Assembly (NCBI GenBank): GCA_964478735.1
Contig: CAYZJB010000003.1
Location: forward strand, 1-64,000
Direction: 5' to 3'
From: CAYZJB01 sp964478735
GTDB taxonomy: Bacteria; CLD3; SB21
DNA length: 64,000 nucleotides
Shown: piece by piece, positions 27,550 through 36,463 of the stretch
Numbering within the stretch: position 1 is the stretch's first letter
How the letters are laid out: each line of letters starts with the position of its first letter
The notes under the pieces: generated by a model
Databases searched by the model: none
Seen by the model: only the letters and a program-made list of their open reading frames with translations
Told to the model about the DNA's origin: nothing
Translations under genes and position numbers: made by a program

Positions 27550-28665
27550 ATGATTATCGGAGTACCCAAAGAAATCAAAACGCGTGAAAATCGTGTCGGA
27601 CTTTTGCCGGTAGGGGTTTCGGAACTGCGCAAACACGGACATACCGTTCTTGTTGAAAAAAATGCAGGCATGGGAAGTGGCTTTGACGACAAATCGTACA
27701 TTGAAGCTGGTGCCCAGATTGTCGATTCGGCTAAGGACGTGTACGGCAAATCCGAAATGATCATCAAGGTCAAAGAACCGATCGCTCCGGAGTATCCGTT
27801 GCTTCGCGAAAACCAGATTGTTTTTACTTATTTCCACTTTGCGGCGGATCGGACGCTTACCGAAGCGGTCCAGAAATCGAAATGTATCGCCGTTGCGTAC
27901 GAGACCGTCCAGCGGTCGGACCGAAAACTGCCGTTGCTCGATCCGATGAGCGAGGTTGCCGGGCGAATGGCTGTACAGCAGGGTGCAAAGTATCTCGAAA
28001 AGACATACGGAGGGCGCGGGCTGCTGTTGAGCGGGGTCCCCGGAACCGATCCGGCAACGGTCGTCATCATAGGGGGAGGTGTGGTCGGTACCAACGCGGC
28101 GAAAATCGCCGCAGGGTTTGGCGCACACGTCCTGATGTTGGACATCGACCTGTACCGGCTGCGGTATCTCGACGACATCATGCCCAAAAACGTAACGACA
28201 ATGATGTCCAATGCTTATAACATTGCCAAAGTCATACGGACTGCCGACGTCGTCATCGGTGCGGTTTTGATTCCCGGCGCCAAAGCGCCGCATCTCGTGA
28301 CGCGGGAAATGCTGCGTACGATGCGGCCCGGAGCCGTCGTCGTCGACGTAGCGGTCGATCAGGGCGGGTGTTTTGAAACGACGAAACCGACGACACATGA
28401 GGACCCGATTTTTATCGTCGACAATATCGTTCACTACTGTGTGGCCAATATGCCTGGCGCCGTTCCGTTTACTTCTACGGTTGCTTTGACCAATGCAACG
28501 TTGCCCTATGCGATTCAACTGGCCAACAAAGGCTGGGAAGCCGCTTGCCGTGAAAATCGTGAGCTCTTGCTGGGGCTGAACATGATTCAAGGCAAGATCG
28601 TCTACAAAGGCGTTGCGGAAGCGTTTGACTTGCCGTATTATCCCATCGAAGAGGTTCTAAAATAA
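27550..28665 (+). CDS. ald: Alanine dehydrogenase
   Basis: NAD-dependent oxidative deamination of L-alanine to pyruvate and ammonia, or the reverse. 371 residues, normal. GVPKEIKTRENRVGLLP starts the substrate domain. Conserved Lys and His residues fall in IKVKEP and TYFHFAADR. The Rossmann domain has VVIIGGGVVGTNAAKIAAGFGAHV, and the C-terminus has NMPGAVPFTSTVALTNATLPY. CAGGAGA precedes the ATG. Free-standing metabolic gene between the M16 peptidase and dut. Confidence 0.95.
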   Translation: MIIGVPKEIKTRENRVGLLPVGVSELRKHGHTVLVEKNAGMGSGFDDKSYIEAGAQIVDSAKDVYGKSEMIIKVKEPIAPEYPLLRENQIVFTYFHFAADRTLTEAVQKSKCIAVAYETVQRSDRKLPLLDPMSEVAGRMAVQQGAKYLEKTYGGRGLLLSGVPGTDPATVVIIGGGVVGTNAAKIAAGFGAHVLMLDIDLYRLRYLDDIMPKNVTTMMSNAYNIAKVIRTADVVIGAVLIPGAKAPHLVTREMLRTMRPGAVVVDVAVDQGGCFETTKPTTHEDPIFIVDNIVHYCVANMPGAVPFTSTVALTNATLPYAIQLANKGWEAACRENRELLLGLNMIQGKIVYKGVAEAFDLPYYPIEEVLK

Positions 28666-28690
28666 ATCCTATCTTCTTGGCGTTGCCGGG

Positions 28691-29143
28691 ATGAATGCAA
28701 TCAAAGTCAAGATCAGTCGTCGTCATGCGGACGATCTGGAACTTCCGGCGTACATGACGCCGGGCAGTGCCGGACTGGATCTACTTGCCCGTGTCGATGA
28801 AAGTGTGCAAATCAATGCGGGCGCTCGTGCCATGATTTCAACCGGCATTTCCGTTGAAATTCCTTCCGGGTATGAAGCACAAGTCCGGCCCCGAAGCGGC
28901 CTCGCGGCCAGGCACGGGGTGACGGTATTGAATTCTCCGGGTACGATTGACAGCGACTACCGCGGTGAAATTAAGGTTGTTCTGATCAATCACGGGACGG
29001 AACCGTTTATCATAAACCGTGGTGACCGTATTGCACAGCTCATTTTCTCACCGGTTACACGCATCGAATGGGATGAAACCGAATCGCTGGTGGACACGGT
29101 GCGCGGAGATGGCGGGTTTGGCCATACCGGAATGAACTCATGA
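28691..29143 (+). CDS. dut: dUTP diphosphatase
   Basis: Hydrolyses dUTP to dUMP, keeping uracil out of DNA. 150-residue trimeric type. The five motifs are present: TPGSAGLDLLA, VRPRSGLAARHGV, NSPGTIDSDYRGEI, RGDRIAQLIFSPV and RGDGGFGHTG. It overlaps the deacetylase gene by 4 nt. Confidence 0.96.
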   Translation: MNAIKVKISRRHADDLELPAYMTPGSAGLDLLARVDESVQINAGARAMISTGISVEIPSGYEAQVRPRSGLAARHGVTVLNSPGTIDSDYRGEIKVVLINHGTEPFIINRGDRIAQLIFSPVTRIEWDETESLVDTVRGDGGFGHTGMNS

Positions 29144-29871
29144 AACTGGCGCTCGTCTATCATAAAATTCATCCTCGATCCGATTTCGGTCTGTCAACCG
29201 TTACACCGAACACGTTTGCTCGTCACCTGAATTATCTGGTAGAGACCGGCTTCGAATTTACGACATTATCGCAATTGCAGTCTTCATCAGCCCCTAAGAG
29301 TTGCGCACTTGTCTTTGATGATGCTTATGACGGTATTCTGCAATTCGCCATACCCATCATGGAAAACTTTAAGTGTACCGGGACAATGGCTGTTATTACT
29401 GATTATGTTGGCAAACAAAATACGTGGGACGTTCCACTGGGGCCAAGGAGCGTTCATTGCGACTGGTCGGAACTGACGGCGCTGAGTAAACAGGGATGGG
29501 AGATGGCATCCCATTCATGCACGCACCGTGCCCTCATTCGATTAAGTAAACGAGAACTCGATCACGAGTGTGGCAGCTCCAAGCGGATCCTGGAGGATAA
29601 ATTGGGAGCAGGGATTTACCATTTTGTGTATCCGTTTGGGAGTCGTAACAGACGAACCGACGAAAGTGTTCGAAAAGCAGGTTATCGCGGTATGAGCGGT
29701 TTTTTCGCATTCTCGGATCCGGAGTGGATCGTTCGGCGTCCCGTTTACCGCTGCGATAGCGTGGATGCGATCCGTCGGAAAATCAATGGCCACTGGGTAG
29801 AAACGGTCAAGGAGTCGTTTATTCAATTCTGGTCCCGTGCGTCCGTTTTTTGTCAACCGATCTGGATTTGA
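29140..29871 (+). CDS. Polysaccharide deacetylase family protein
   Basis: 243 residues with a NodB-type carbohydrate esterase core. Motif 1 appears as ALVFDDAYD (the metal/catalytic Asp pair; the usual FDDG Gly is Ala here). Motif 2 is EMASHSCTHRAL (the two metal-ligand His), and FVYPFGSRN is motif 3. No signal peptide, so it would act in the cytoplasm or on a lipid-linked precursor unless exported otherwise. The first residues (YHKIHPRSDFGLSTVTP) fit the family. Translationally coupled to dut. Confidence 0.82.
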   Translation: MKLALVYHKIHPRSDFGLSTVTPNTFARHLNYLVETGFEFTTLSQLQSSSAPKSCALVFDDAYDGILQFAIPIMENFKCTGTMAVITDYVGKQNTWDVPLGPRSVHCDWSELTALSKQGWEMASHSCTHRALIRLSKRELDHECGSSKRILEDKLGAGIYHFVYPFGSRNRRTDESVRKAGYRGMSGFFAFSDPEWIVRRPVYRCDSVDAIRRKINGHWVETVKESFIQFWSRASVFCQPIWI

Positions 29872-29872
29872 G

Positions 29873-30211
29873 ATGGAATCGATCGAAAAACTGTATTACA
29901 CCATTGGCGAAGTGGCCGAGACGACCGGACTGAAGCAGTACGTATTGAGATATTGGGAATCCGAATTTCCTCAACTTCAGCCCATCAAAAACCGGTCGGG
30001 AAATCGTGTTTATACAAAAGAAGATATAGACATCGTCCAGAAGATCAAAAGATTGCTCTACGAAGAAAAGTATACGATTGAGGGTGCCAAACGCCGGTTG
30101 TCCGAGCCGGAAATGCCACAGCGTAATGAAGAGCAAATTCGTGAAACCCTGAACCGTATCCGTCTAGATGTTCGGCGAATGATGGACAACCTGGACGGGG
30201 GTGAAAGCTAA
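29873..30211 (+). CDS. MerR-family transcriptional regulator
   Basis: 112 residues starting at ATG 29873, one base after the deacetylase stop. The winged HTH YTIGEVAETTGLKQYVLRYWESEFP and the second helix pair (KNRSGNRVYTKEDIDIVQKIKRLL) match the MerR DNA-binding domain. The tail is a short coiled coil for dimerisation and no effector domain is present. It resembles the small MerR proteins often found near dut or ihf in FCB genomes (from memory). The regulon is unknown. Confidence 0.85.
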   Translation: MESIEKLYYTIGEVAETTGLKQYVLRYWESEFPQLQPIKNRSGNRVYTKEDIDIVQKIKRLLYEEKYTIEGAKRRLSEPEMPQRNEEQIRETLNRIRLDVRRMMDNLDGGES

Positions 30212-30219
30212 AATATATC

Positions 30220-30248
30220 TTGCATTTAGAAGGCGCGGCTATTATAAT
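30220..30248 (+). promoter_or_regulatory. Promoter of tRNA-Asp
   Basis: TTGCAT at 30220-30225, a 17-nt spacer, perfect TATAAT at 30243-30248; predicted start near 30255, 8 nt before the tRNA. Confidence 0.75.
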
Positions 30249-30262
30249 TAGCCCGCTTTTTT

Positions 30263-30336
30263 GGGCACGTAGTTCAATTGGTTAGAGCACCGCCCTGTCA
30301 CGGCGGAAGTTGCGAGTTCGAGCCTCGTCGTGCCCG
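30263..30336 (+). tRNA. tRNA-Asp (anticodon GTC)
   Basis: Acceptor GGGCACG pairs with CGTGCCC. The D arm is GTTC...GAGC, the anticodon stem CCGCC/GGCGG with loop CTGTCAC (GTC at 30297-30299), and the T arm GCGAG-TTCGAGC-CTCGT. Discriminator G at 30336. CCA is not encoded. Confidence 0.97.
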
Positions 30337-30340
30337 CTCC

Positions 30341-30370
30341 AACCGTATCGTTTGATGCGGTTTTTTTATT
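30341..30370 (+). terminator. Terminator of tRNA-Asp, between convergent genes
   Basis: 9-bp stem (AACCGTATC, 30341-30349, with GATGCGGTT, 30354-30362), GTTT loop, then seven T. Acts on the plus strand; its tract overlaps the stop codon of the minus-strand gene ending at 30366. Confidence 0.85.
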
Positions 30371-33300
30371 TTCCATCGAACAAGCTGAAACCGAACAGTA
30401 CGGTTGCATAAAAACGCCATTCTTTTCCATTTCGCACGGGCTGGGGAACCTTGATCAGATTGCCTCCGCCGTCGACTTGAGTGACAAGAGGGCCAAACGT
30501 CGTGAACTTATCCAGTCCGTAGGCGGCCCGCAACGCCACTCGGGTGGGATAAACGTAAAACGAATGAATTTCCGCACGGAGTTCCACGCCGATGTCCTTC
30601 TTAAAATCGTGAAGCGTATTCCACGTTGTTTTATCACTCCAGGCATTACCCCATCCGGCATACAGGGCGCCGAACACTTTATCGAAGTATAGAAATCCAA
30701 GACTTTTGTCGATCCGTCGCCAGATCGGGAACCGGTAATGAAGCATTGTCAGCAACATCCGGCGTCCCTCGATGCTGTAGAAAGAGTAACCTTTGAGACC
30801 GGGTAACCCGCCGCCGAAAAAGTGATAAAAGCTGTCGACACGGGATGGAATGAACGACGCTTGAACTTGGAGTTCGATCGAATGATGACTGATCGGGGAT
30901 GGAATAAATTCCGACCAGATGTGCTCCAGGCGGAAATGCGATGTTTTCTCGTACAATTCGTCCGTCGACCCGGTTTCGGAATTGAAAGCGAAACCTTGAA
31001 TGAGGTTGTCCGCATAATACCCGTATCGCAGGTTGAAGCGCCGTCCTCCCCGGGGATTGATGTCGCCGTCCACTGCGGGGAGTAATGTATTCAGTGTCCA
31101 CGACGCCCACACATCGTTACCGAAAAAATATTTGATTGCCCCCGTTGAGGGGATCGACTCATAGCGGCCGGATCGAAATTCTTTCCCGCTGATTTTTACG
31201 AAATATTCCGGATGAGCAAACACGATTCGTAAATCACGAGGCGCCGTTAAACCCAGGTCGATTCCGACGTCGATTTCGCGCAATTCGAAGGTGTTCTTTT
31301 GTATGGACTCGTTGACGACAATGGCATCGTTGGTTGGATCGGCGTTGTCTTTGAAGGATTGGGATCGCCGAATGTTATACAATTCCAAAAACAGAACCGG
31401 GCCGTGACCGGAATATTCGAGGACCGCAAAGGCATCGCGATCCAAATCCGGCCCGCCGATCATCAGCCCGCCAAAAAACGATGATTTATTCAAAAAATCG
31501 GCCGAATAGACATAAAATCCAGGTTTGATTATGCCGTAGTCCAACCGCACAATCGGAAGGATGGAGAAACTTTGAAAGACGGTTTTGTAGGGTTTGGAGG
31601 GCAGGTCGTTCAGGTTTAATTCACCGATCGTCCGATCAACCCAGCGTGACGGATAGTTTATTCCCGTCAGCAAATTCGGGTTTGAGACGTCGTATGCAAG
31701 ATCGTCGATCGTAAGCGGTTGTATCGAATCCAAAATGTTCAGGGAATAGGCATTCGCATGGTAAATCGAAAAGATCACCGCTCCATCGGGTGATGTCGAT
31801 GGATAAAAACACCCGCCCATCGTATGGGTCAACGGTTCCTCGAGGCCCGACTGCAAATCTTTACGATACAGATTGAAAACGCCCGTACGATCGCTGGAGT
31901 AAACAAGGAAGCGGCCGTCCGGACTTATCGCCGGCGAACGATCATCGCCTCGGGAGTCAATCGCATCGGAAAATTGAAGGGTATTCAGGTCCAGTAGACG
32001 AATCGCACGTTCTCTGTCGCGGGACCAGTCAAAAAAGATCCGTTTGCCGTCGGGATGAAAAACGGGACGATAAATTTGCGTTCCGTCGGTATGATGCGTC
32101 AGGAATATGATCCGAGCTCCGTCGGGAATATTTCTATCTGATGAAATCGATGCGTCGATGGTAAGAGGGTCGATCCCGCGGAGCAGAACGAGGTTCTGGT
32201 CGCCATCGCCGTTCATGACGGCGGCCACCGAAGAATCGATCGACGATATCGCGGGCGCGCTCAGCCGCATCCCGCGCGTCAGCCGTATGGAAAGGCGGTT
32301 TTCGATATCATACACGTAGAGATCACTGACCGATGCGTGATGGGCATTGTCATCGCTGATACGGGAATAGAGGATTCGCCGGCCATCCGGTGTCCATGTC
32401 ATGGGACCGTTTACCCCATGATCAATTTCTGTAAGACGGCCGGAGGCGCGTTCCATGACAAAAAGGCGGGTCTGACTGAGGTAATCGCGTCCACGATTCG
32501 ATAGAAATGCAATTCGTTCTCCATTCGGTGAAAAGGCAGGAAGGAAATTGGCCGTACCTTCATTGAATATGGAGCGTCCCTCTTGTCGTGACGATGAGGC
32601 GCTCTTTTCCTGGCCGGTGTAAAACTGACAGATGTGCTCGGTCCAGTCCGAATACAACGTTTGTAACGGAAATCCCGTGGCCGATTGAACTGCCGACTCA
32701 AAAGATTTGAACAGCTTTCGATTCTCCGTACAGATCCGTGCGATCACATCTTCTCCGAATCGGCTGCAGAGATAGGCCACGAAAGCATAGCCGCTGTTAT
32801 AGGCGGATTCATTACCGATACTGTTCTTGCCGAACGTGTTCATTTCTCCCAGGCTGAGCAACGTTCCCGTCAATGCGCGTTGGCGGAGGATCATGTCGCG
32901 GTGAGAATCCCAAAATTCGTGGCCTAGGCGTACCGATTGGTACTGAGCCACACCTTCGGCAAACCAGACGGGAACCGTAACGCCGGAGAGGGGATATGAC
33001 GTAACGACATTTGGAAATCCTCTCAGTACGTCTTTACGCCTCTCTTTTTCGTATCCAATCGCCTGGAGATAAAAAGCCGGAACACGTTTGGGCAATTTCA
33101 TCATGGTCTGGATCGAGAACATATGGGCCAGCTCGTGCGTGACCACATTATACAACCAGTGGTGATTTCCCCGCAGATCATAGTCGAGATTGGTCGCCCA
33201 GATTTCGAGTTTGTTGTCGTAATAATAGGCGCTTCCGTTGGAGTAATCGTCGGTGTCTCGAATAATGATGTGGATGAGACCGGGGCGGTACTGATACAAC

Positions 33301-33527
33301 TCCGCGAGCGGTTCGTACACTTCTTCAGCGATCTGGGCTACGCGCTGGGCCGTACGTCGCGGGCCGGCGGAGAGTACGTACTCGGAAGAATCGGACGTAT
33401 GATAGTGAATCTGGAAATGAGGAGTTGTGATCGTCCACCACGACAGTTCCGGATGGCCCCACGGTTCAGGTTGTGCCGACACATGAGATGTAAGCAAAAA
33501 AACAAACAGTATTATGCGTCGTTTCAT
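30366..33527 (-). CDS. Exported metallopeptidase-like protein with TolB-type propeller
   Basis: 1053 residues. Signal peptide at 1-18 (ends HVSA). The N-terminal domain carries a zinc motif H131-E-L-A-H135 and a downstream Glu191 (WFAEGVAQYQ), as in the peptidase MA / gluzincin group. Residues about 310-610 contain at least five WD40-like/PD40 blades (SPNGERIAFLSNRG, TPDGRRILYS, HPDGKRIFFD, SPDGRFLVYSSD, SPDGAVIFS). The last 400 residues are beta-rich and may form a barrel or surface domain. Similar three-part proteins occur in FCB bacteria. Last gene of the minus-strand train; starts 4 nt inside the ArsA-like gene. Substrate unknown. Confidence 0.8.
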   Translation of the reverse strand: MKRRIILFVFLLTSHVSAQPEPWGHPELSWWTITTPHFQIHYHTSDSSEYVLSAGPRRTAQRVAQIAEEVYEPLAELYQYRPGLIHIIIRDTDDYSNGSAYYYDNKLEIWATNLDYDLRGNHHWLYNVVTHELAHMFSIQTMMKLPKRVPAFYLQAIGYEKERRKDVLRGFPNVVTSYPLSGVTVPVWFAEGVAQYQSVRLGHEFWDSHRDMILRQRALTGTLLSLGEMNTFGKNSIGNESAYNSGYAFVAYLCSRFGEDVIARICTENRKLFKSFESAVQSATGFPLQTLYSDWTEHICQFYTGQEKSASSSRQEGRSIFNEGTANFLPAFSPNGERIAFLSNRGRDYLSQTRLFVMERASGRLTEIDHGVNGPMTWTPDGRRILYSRISDDNAHHASVSDLYVYDIENRLSIRLTRGMRLSAPAISSIDSSVAAVMNGDGDQNLVLLRGIDPLTIDASISSDRNIPDGARIIFLTHHTDGTQIYRPVFHPDGKRIFFDWSRDRERAIRLLDLNTLQFSDAIDSRGDDRSPAISPDGRFLVYSSDRTGVFNLYRKDLQSGLEEPLTHTMGGCFYPSTSPDGAVIFSIYHANAYSLNILDSIQPLTIDDLAYDVSNPNLLTGINYPSRWVDRTIGELNLNDLPSKPYKTVFQSFSILPIVRLDYGIIKPGFYVYSADFLNKSSFFGGLMIGGPDLDRDAFAVLEYSGHGPVLFLELYNIRRSQSFKDNADPTNDAIVVNESIQKNTFELREIDVGIDLGLTAPRDLRIVFAHPEYFVKISGKEFRSGRYESIPSTGAIKYFFGNDVWASWTLNTLLPAVDGDINPRGGRRFNLRYGYYADNLIQGFAFNSETGSTDELYEKTSHFRLEHIWSEFIPSPISHHSIELQVQASFIPSRVDSFYHFFGGGLPGLKGYSFYSIEGRRMLLTMLHYRFPIWRRIDKSLGFLYFDKVFGALYAGWGNAWSDKTTWNTLHDFKKDIGVELRAEIHSFYVYPTRVALRAAYGLDKFTTFGPLVTQVDGGGNLIKVPQPVRNGKEWRFYATVLFGFSLFDGK

Positions 33528-34696
33528 GAAACCGCCTTCTCAAAAGTGATGTGAAGCCAACCGTCTTCATAACGGGCGCGAACGGGGTACATTCCTGCGA
33601 GAGAATCGGGGATAGCATAGCGGCGCATGTAATGGCGGACCCGAATCCAAAGTTCGCCGCCCTGTTTATTCAATTCCATTGCTTCAGAATCGAGATGAGG
33701 AATAAAAACGGAAAAATCGGCATGTCCCGGGGATTGCTTCAGTTTGACCAGCGGTTGATGGAAAAGCAAGTCGGCGGGATCGTCCTCGTCGTATATCTGT
33801 CGTCCGATGTCGATCAAATCATCGGCATTGCCGATTTCGTGGTCCAGCATCAAAACTTCGCGTACGGGAATCGGGTTGAACGTTTCGTAGATGTCTTCAC
33901 GATACGTTTTCTGCGTTTGGCTCCATGCGTCCAAAAATGTTCCGGCCGACGGCGGAATAATACGATTGACGATCACGCAGTCGACGGTGAAACCGAACAA
34001 ACTAAGGTAAGTCAACGTTCGCTTGGTTTCTGCAACGATCATTTTTTCCGGCTGGGTTACGAGCCGGACGGAAGTAACGGCATCCTGGGTCAACATGCGC
34101 TGCATATCTAGCAGTTTACGCAGCAGATCCTGCCACGCTCGGGCGACTGCTTCCGGTGCCACGACGACCCGAAGTGATTTCGAAACTTTCGACGCCGGGC
34201 GAATGACCGGTGACACAAGGTATTTTTCGAGATATGTCGTGATTTTAAGCGCGAGAGAAATCGCTTGATGCAAGCCCAGTAGTCGCAGGCTTTCACCGGT
34301 TGGAGCCATATCAACGATAACCACGTCATAGGGATGGTTGCGGATGGCGTCGTGAAGGCGTAGGAGACTGAAAAGGTTATCCAGTCCTGGTATCATGGCC
34401 AGTTCCGCCGTAACCGGCTGATCGGCGCCAAGGGCAATGATCAACGAGGTGAGGTAATCCCGAATCTGTCCCCAGTTTTGTTCGAGTTCGTGATGGGGAT
34501 CGATTTCCAAAACGGATAGATTCGCCGGGATCGACGGGAGAAGTTCAATGCAATCCCGTATGGAATGTGCCGGGTCGGTACTTACAAGAAGAACGCTCCG
34601 ATCGGCACGGACGGTTTTTAAAGCGGTCGCTGTAGCCGTCGTCGTTTTTCCAACACCGCCTTTGCCCGCAAAAAAGATGATTCGGGTAGACCTCAA
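33524..34696 (-). CDS. ArsA/Get3-like P-loop ATPase
   Basis: 390 residues, single-domain. Deviant Walker A FAGKGGVGKTTTA at about residues 8-20, LLVSTDPAHSI (switch I) and VIVDMAPTGESLRLL (switch II, with the ADP-ribosylation-like Pro). The C-terminal 80 residues resemble the HSP20-like domain found in bacterial ArsA homologues. Homologues either energise arsenite efflux or, as Get3, deliver tail-anchored proteins. No arsB or ars regulator is nearby, so resistance is not supported, and protein targeting is a plausible alternative given the adjacent tatC. This is inference. Confidence 0.85.
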   Translation of the reverse strand: MRSTRIIFFAGKGGVGKTTTATATALKTVRADRSVLLVSTDPAHSIRDCIELLPSIPANLSVLEIDPHHELEQNWGQIRDYLTSLIIALGADQPVTAELAMIPGLDNLFSLLRLHDAIRNHPYDVVIVDMAPTGESLRLLGLHQAISLALKITTYLEKYLVSPVIRPASKVSKSLRVVVAPEAVARAWQDLLRKLLDMQRMLTQDAVTSVRLVTQPEKMIVAETKRTLTYLSLFGFTVDCVIVNRIIPPSAGTFLDAWSQTQKTYREDIYETFNPIPVREVLMLDHEIGNADDLIDIGRQIYDEDDPADLLFHQPLVKLKQSPGHADFSVFIPHLDSEAMELNKQGGELWIRVRHYMRRYAIPDSLAGMYPVRARYEDGWLHITFEKAVS

Positions 34697-35238
34697 TCCG
34701 ATTCCGATCTGAAGAGTATGTTCAAAATATCGTTTTCTATTGACCGGTTCGGTCGTTCGGTTATGCGGCCGATTTCTGCTCCGTTCTGCAGAAAAACCAT
34801 TGTCGGGACTCGTGTGATGCCGTACCGGCCGCTCATTCCTTCGCGGTCACGTTTGGAGCGGTCGAGGCCGTAGAGCGAGTACGTGAGCCGTTCGTTGTCG
34901 GTCTGGTCGATGATCCGCAAGAATGCAGGGAGGTGACGCTTGGAGTCGATGCACCACGTCCCTACAAACACTCGAATTTCGGTCACGATTGGATAATGTT
35001 TTAGACGAGTTAGGGTTGCGCTGTCAGGCACGTAAGCATCGTATTGATCACGAAAAATCGCAAAATGTTCAAACAAGGACGTGCGGGTCATCGGGCCCAG
35101 AAGCATGGCTTCGCCGTCGACGACCCGAAGCGGTGACGGAGATGCCGTTTTGAAACTTGACGTGCAACCAAGGTGCAAAAAACCAAGTACAATCAGGATT
35201 CTCGAGATCGTCGGCGACCCGTTACCAGTGAGACCCAT
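34693..35238 (-). CDS. Thioredoxin-fold protein, likely envelope lipoprotein
   Basis: 181 residues. The N-terminal hydrophobic stretch (RILIVLGFLHLGC) ends in Cys25, a possible lipidation site with an unusual His at -3. The thioredoxin-like core has FVGTWCIDSKRH, with W95-C96 but Ser99 in place of the second Cys, and the cis-Pro in TRVPTMVFL. With a single active-site Cys it cannot form the usual disulfide; it might act as a monothiol isomerase or just bind. It overlaps tatC by 46 nt and arsA by 4 nt; a later start is possible. Confidence 0.72.
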   Translation of the reverse strand: MGLTGNGSPTISRILIVLGFLHLGCTSSFKTASPSPLRVVDGEAMLLGPMTRTSLFEHFAIFRDQYDAYVPDSATLTRLKHYPIVTEIRVFVGTWCIDSKRHLPAFLRIIDQTDNERLTYSLYGLDRSKRDREGMSGRYGITRVPTMVFLQNGAEIGRITERPNRSIENDILNILFRSESD

Positions 35239-36029
35239 ATGCTTACCTCGTATAAAAGGACAATCGGTACGGCAACAACAAACAGCGTAATCATATCCGT
35301 TGTCGGCGTCACAATGGCGCTGATGACGAGAGCGGCAACCACCGCGTGTCGCCAGTACTTTCGCATAAACTTATGGTTGAGAATTCCAAGCCGGGTCAGA
35401 AAGTAGGCCAGGAGCGGCAATTCAAACGTGAGACCGCTGATCAACATAAAGCCGGTGACAAATCCCAGATACCCGTCGACATCGATCATGTTTTCAACGC
35501 GAATCCCGAGTTCCGGATCGATGTCACCCATGCTCAACAGAAAATTCAATGCAATCGGCACGACAACCAGGTAAGCAAAAACGGCTCCGATCACGAACGA
35601 AAGCGTGCCAGAAACGATGATCGGAATGGCCATCCGGCGTTCCCTTTTGCGCAGTCCCGGTGAAATGAATCGCCAGAGATGAAATAAAATGACAGGAAGT
35701 CCCAGAATGATACCGGTAATGAGCCCGACCTGGATTTTAACCATCATCAGTCCTTGAACCTGTGTGATTACCGGGCGCATCAAATCAATTGGCGGACGTA
35801 TGCCGGGAAGGAGGATCGGCGGATAGAGTAAAAACTTGATAATCGTGTTGCTGATCGCGAAACTGGCGGCCATCAATAGGAGAACCGTCGTCAGAATAGC
35901 AATCAGGCGTCGGCGGAGTTCGTCCAGATGCTGGAGAAAACTCATCCGGCTGGCTTCCAATTCCATGTCTTCCGGGGGCACTCCGGACGGCGCGTCGTCG
36001 TTCGTTTTTGGAATTCGTTCCTGCGTCAT
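35193..36029 (-). CDS. tatC: Sec-independent protein translocase TatC
   Basis: Membrane receptor for twin-arginine signal peptides. 278 residues with six transmembrane helices. After a hydrophilic 25-residue N-terminus comes SFLQHLDELRRRLIAIL, the conserved motif. Other marks: GIILGLPVILFHLWRFISPGLRKRERR and the FELPLLAYFLTRLGI segment. tatA/tatB are not in the window. It overlaps the SxtJ-like gene by 1 nt (ATGA). Confidence 0.95.
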   Translation of the reverse strand: MTQERIPKTNDDAPSGVPPEDMELEASRMSFLQHLDELRRRLIAILTTVLLLMAASFAISNTIIKFLLYPPILLPGIRPPIDLMRPVITQVQGLMMVKIQVGLITGIILGLPVILFHLWRFISPGLRKRERRMAIPIIVSGTLSFVIGAVFAYLVVVPIALNFLLSMGDIDPELGIRVENMIDVDGYLGFVTGFMLISGLTFELPLLAYFLTRLGILNHKFMRKYWRHAVVAALVISAIVTPTTDMITLFVVAVPIVLLYEVSIWVSLVTGRRRSRES

Positions 36030-36463
36030 CAGAATAGCTTTTCGTAATCCGTCTCAGAGCGCGAGACTCTCGGCCGATCGATCCAGTAGGAGGAACGTTT
36101 ATTTTCAATTCGCCGTTGCATGGGATCCTTTCCGAGCAGGCGCATGATCAGTGAAATGGGAGTAACGAGGGTCAAAAAAATTACGATGAGTATAATACGA
36201 GACAAAAAATAGCCGATCACGGCGGCAATCGAGGCAACGACTACATAAAATGGTTTTACGAGGCCCGGTCCCACAAAAGCGATGAGAACCAGAATCAACC
36301 CGGCCCCTCCCCACATCGGCCATAGACCGTTTGATTTCATCCAGGCAAGCGCAGAAAGACCAACGCTCAGTATCCCAAGAGCCAGCGTAAAATTTCGTAA
36401 CGCCGGACGAGATCGGTTAAGATGTCGGATTTCGTACGAAAGGTCTGAGAGAATGTTTTTCAT
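36029..36463 (-). CDS. SxtJ-like membrane protein
   Basis: 144 residues from ATG 36463, which overlaps the carbamoyltransferase stop (ATGA). Three to four hydrophobic helices (LALGILSVGLSALAW, WGGAGLILVLIAFVGPGLV, VVVASIAAVIGYFLSRI) and a basic tail with PISLIMRLLGKDPM and SSYWIDRP match the SxtJ family. That family is named from a saxitoxin cluster and is generally found next to carbamoyltransferases. No reaction is known. It probably assists carbamoyltransferase 1 at the membrane (inference). Confidence 0.75.
   Translation of the reverse strand: MKNILSDLSYEIRHLNRSRPALRNFTLALGILSVGLSALAWMKSNGLWPMWGGAGLILVLIAFVGPGLVKPFYVVVASIAAVIGYFLSRIILIVIFLTLVTPISLIMRLLGKDPMQRRIENKRSSYWIDRPRVSRSETDYEKLF

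Noticed and set aside
33524..34696. Arsenic resistance by the ArsA-like ATPase
   Set aside because: No arsB, arsC or arsR gene in the window, and the neighbourhood is tatC and thioredoxin-like.
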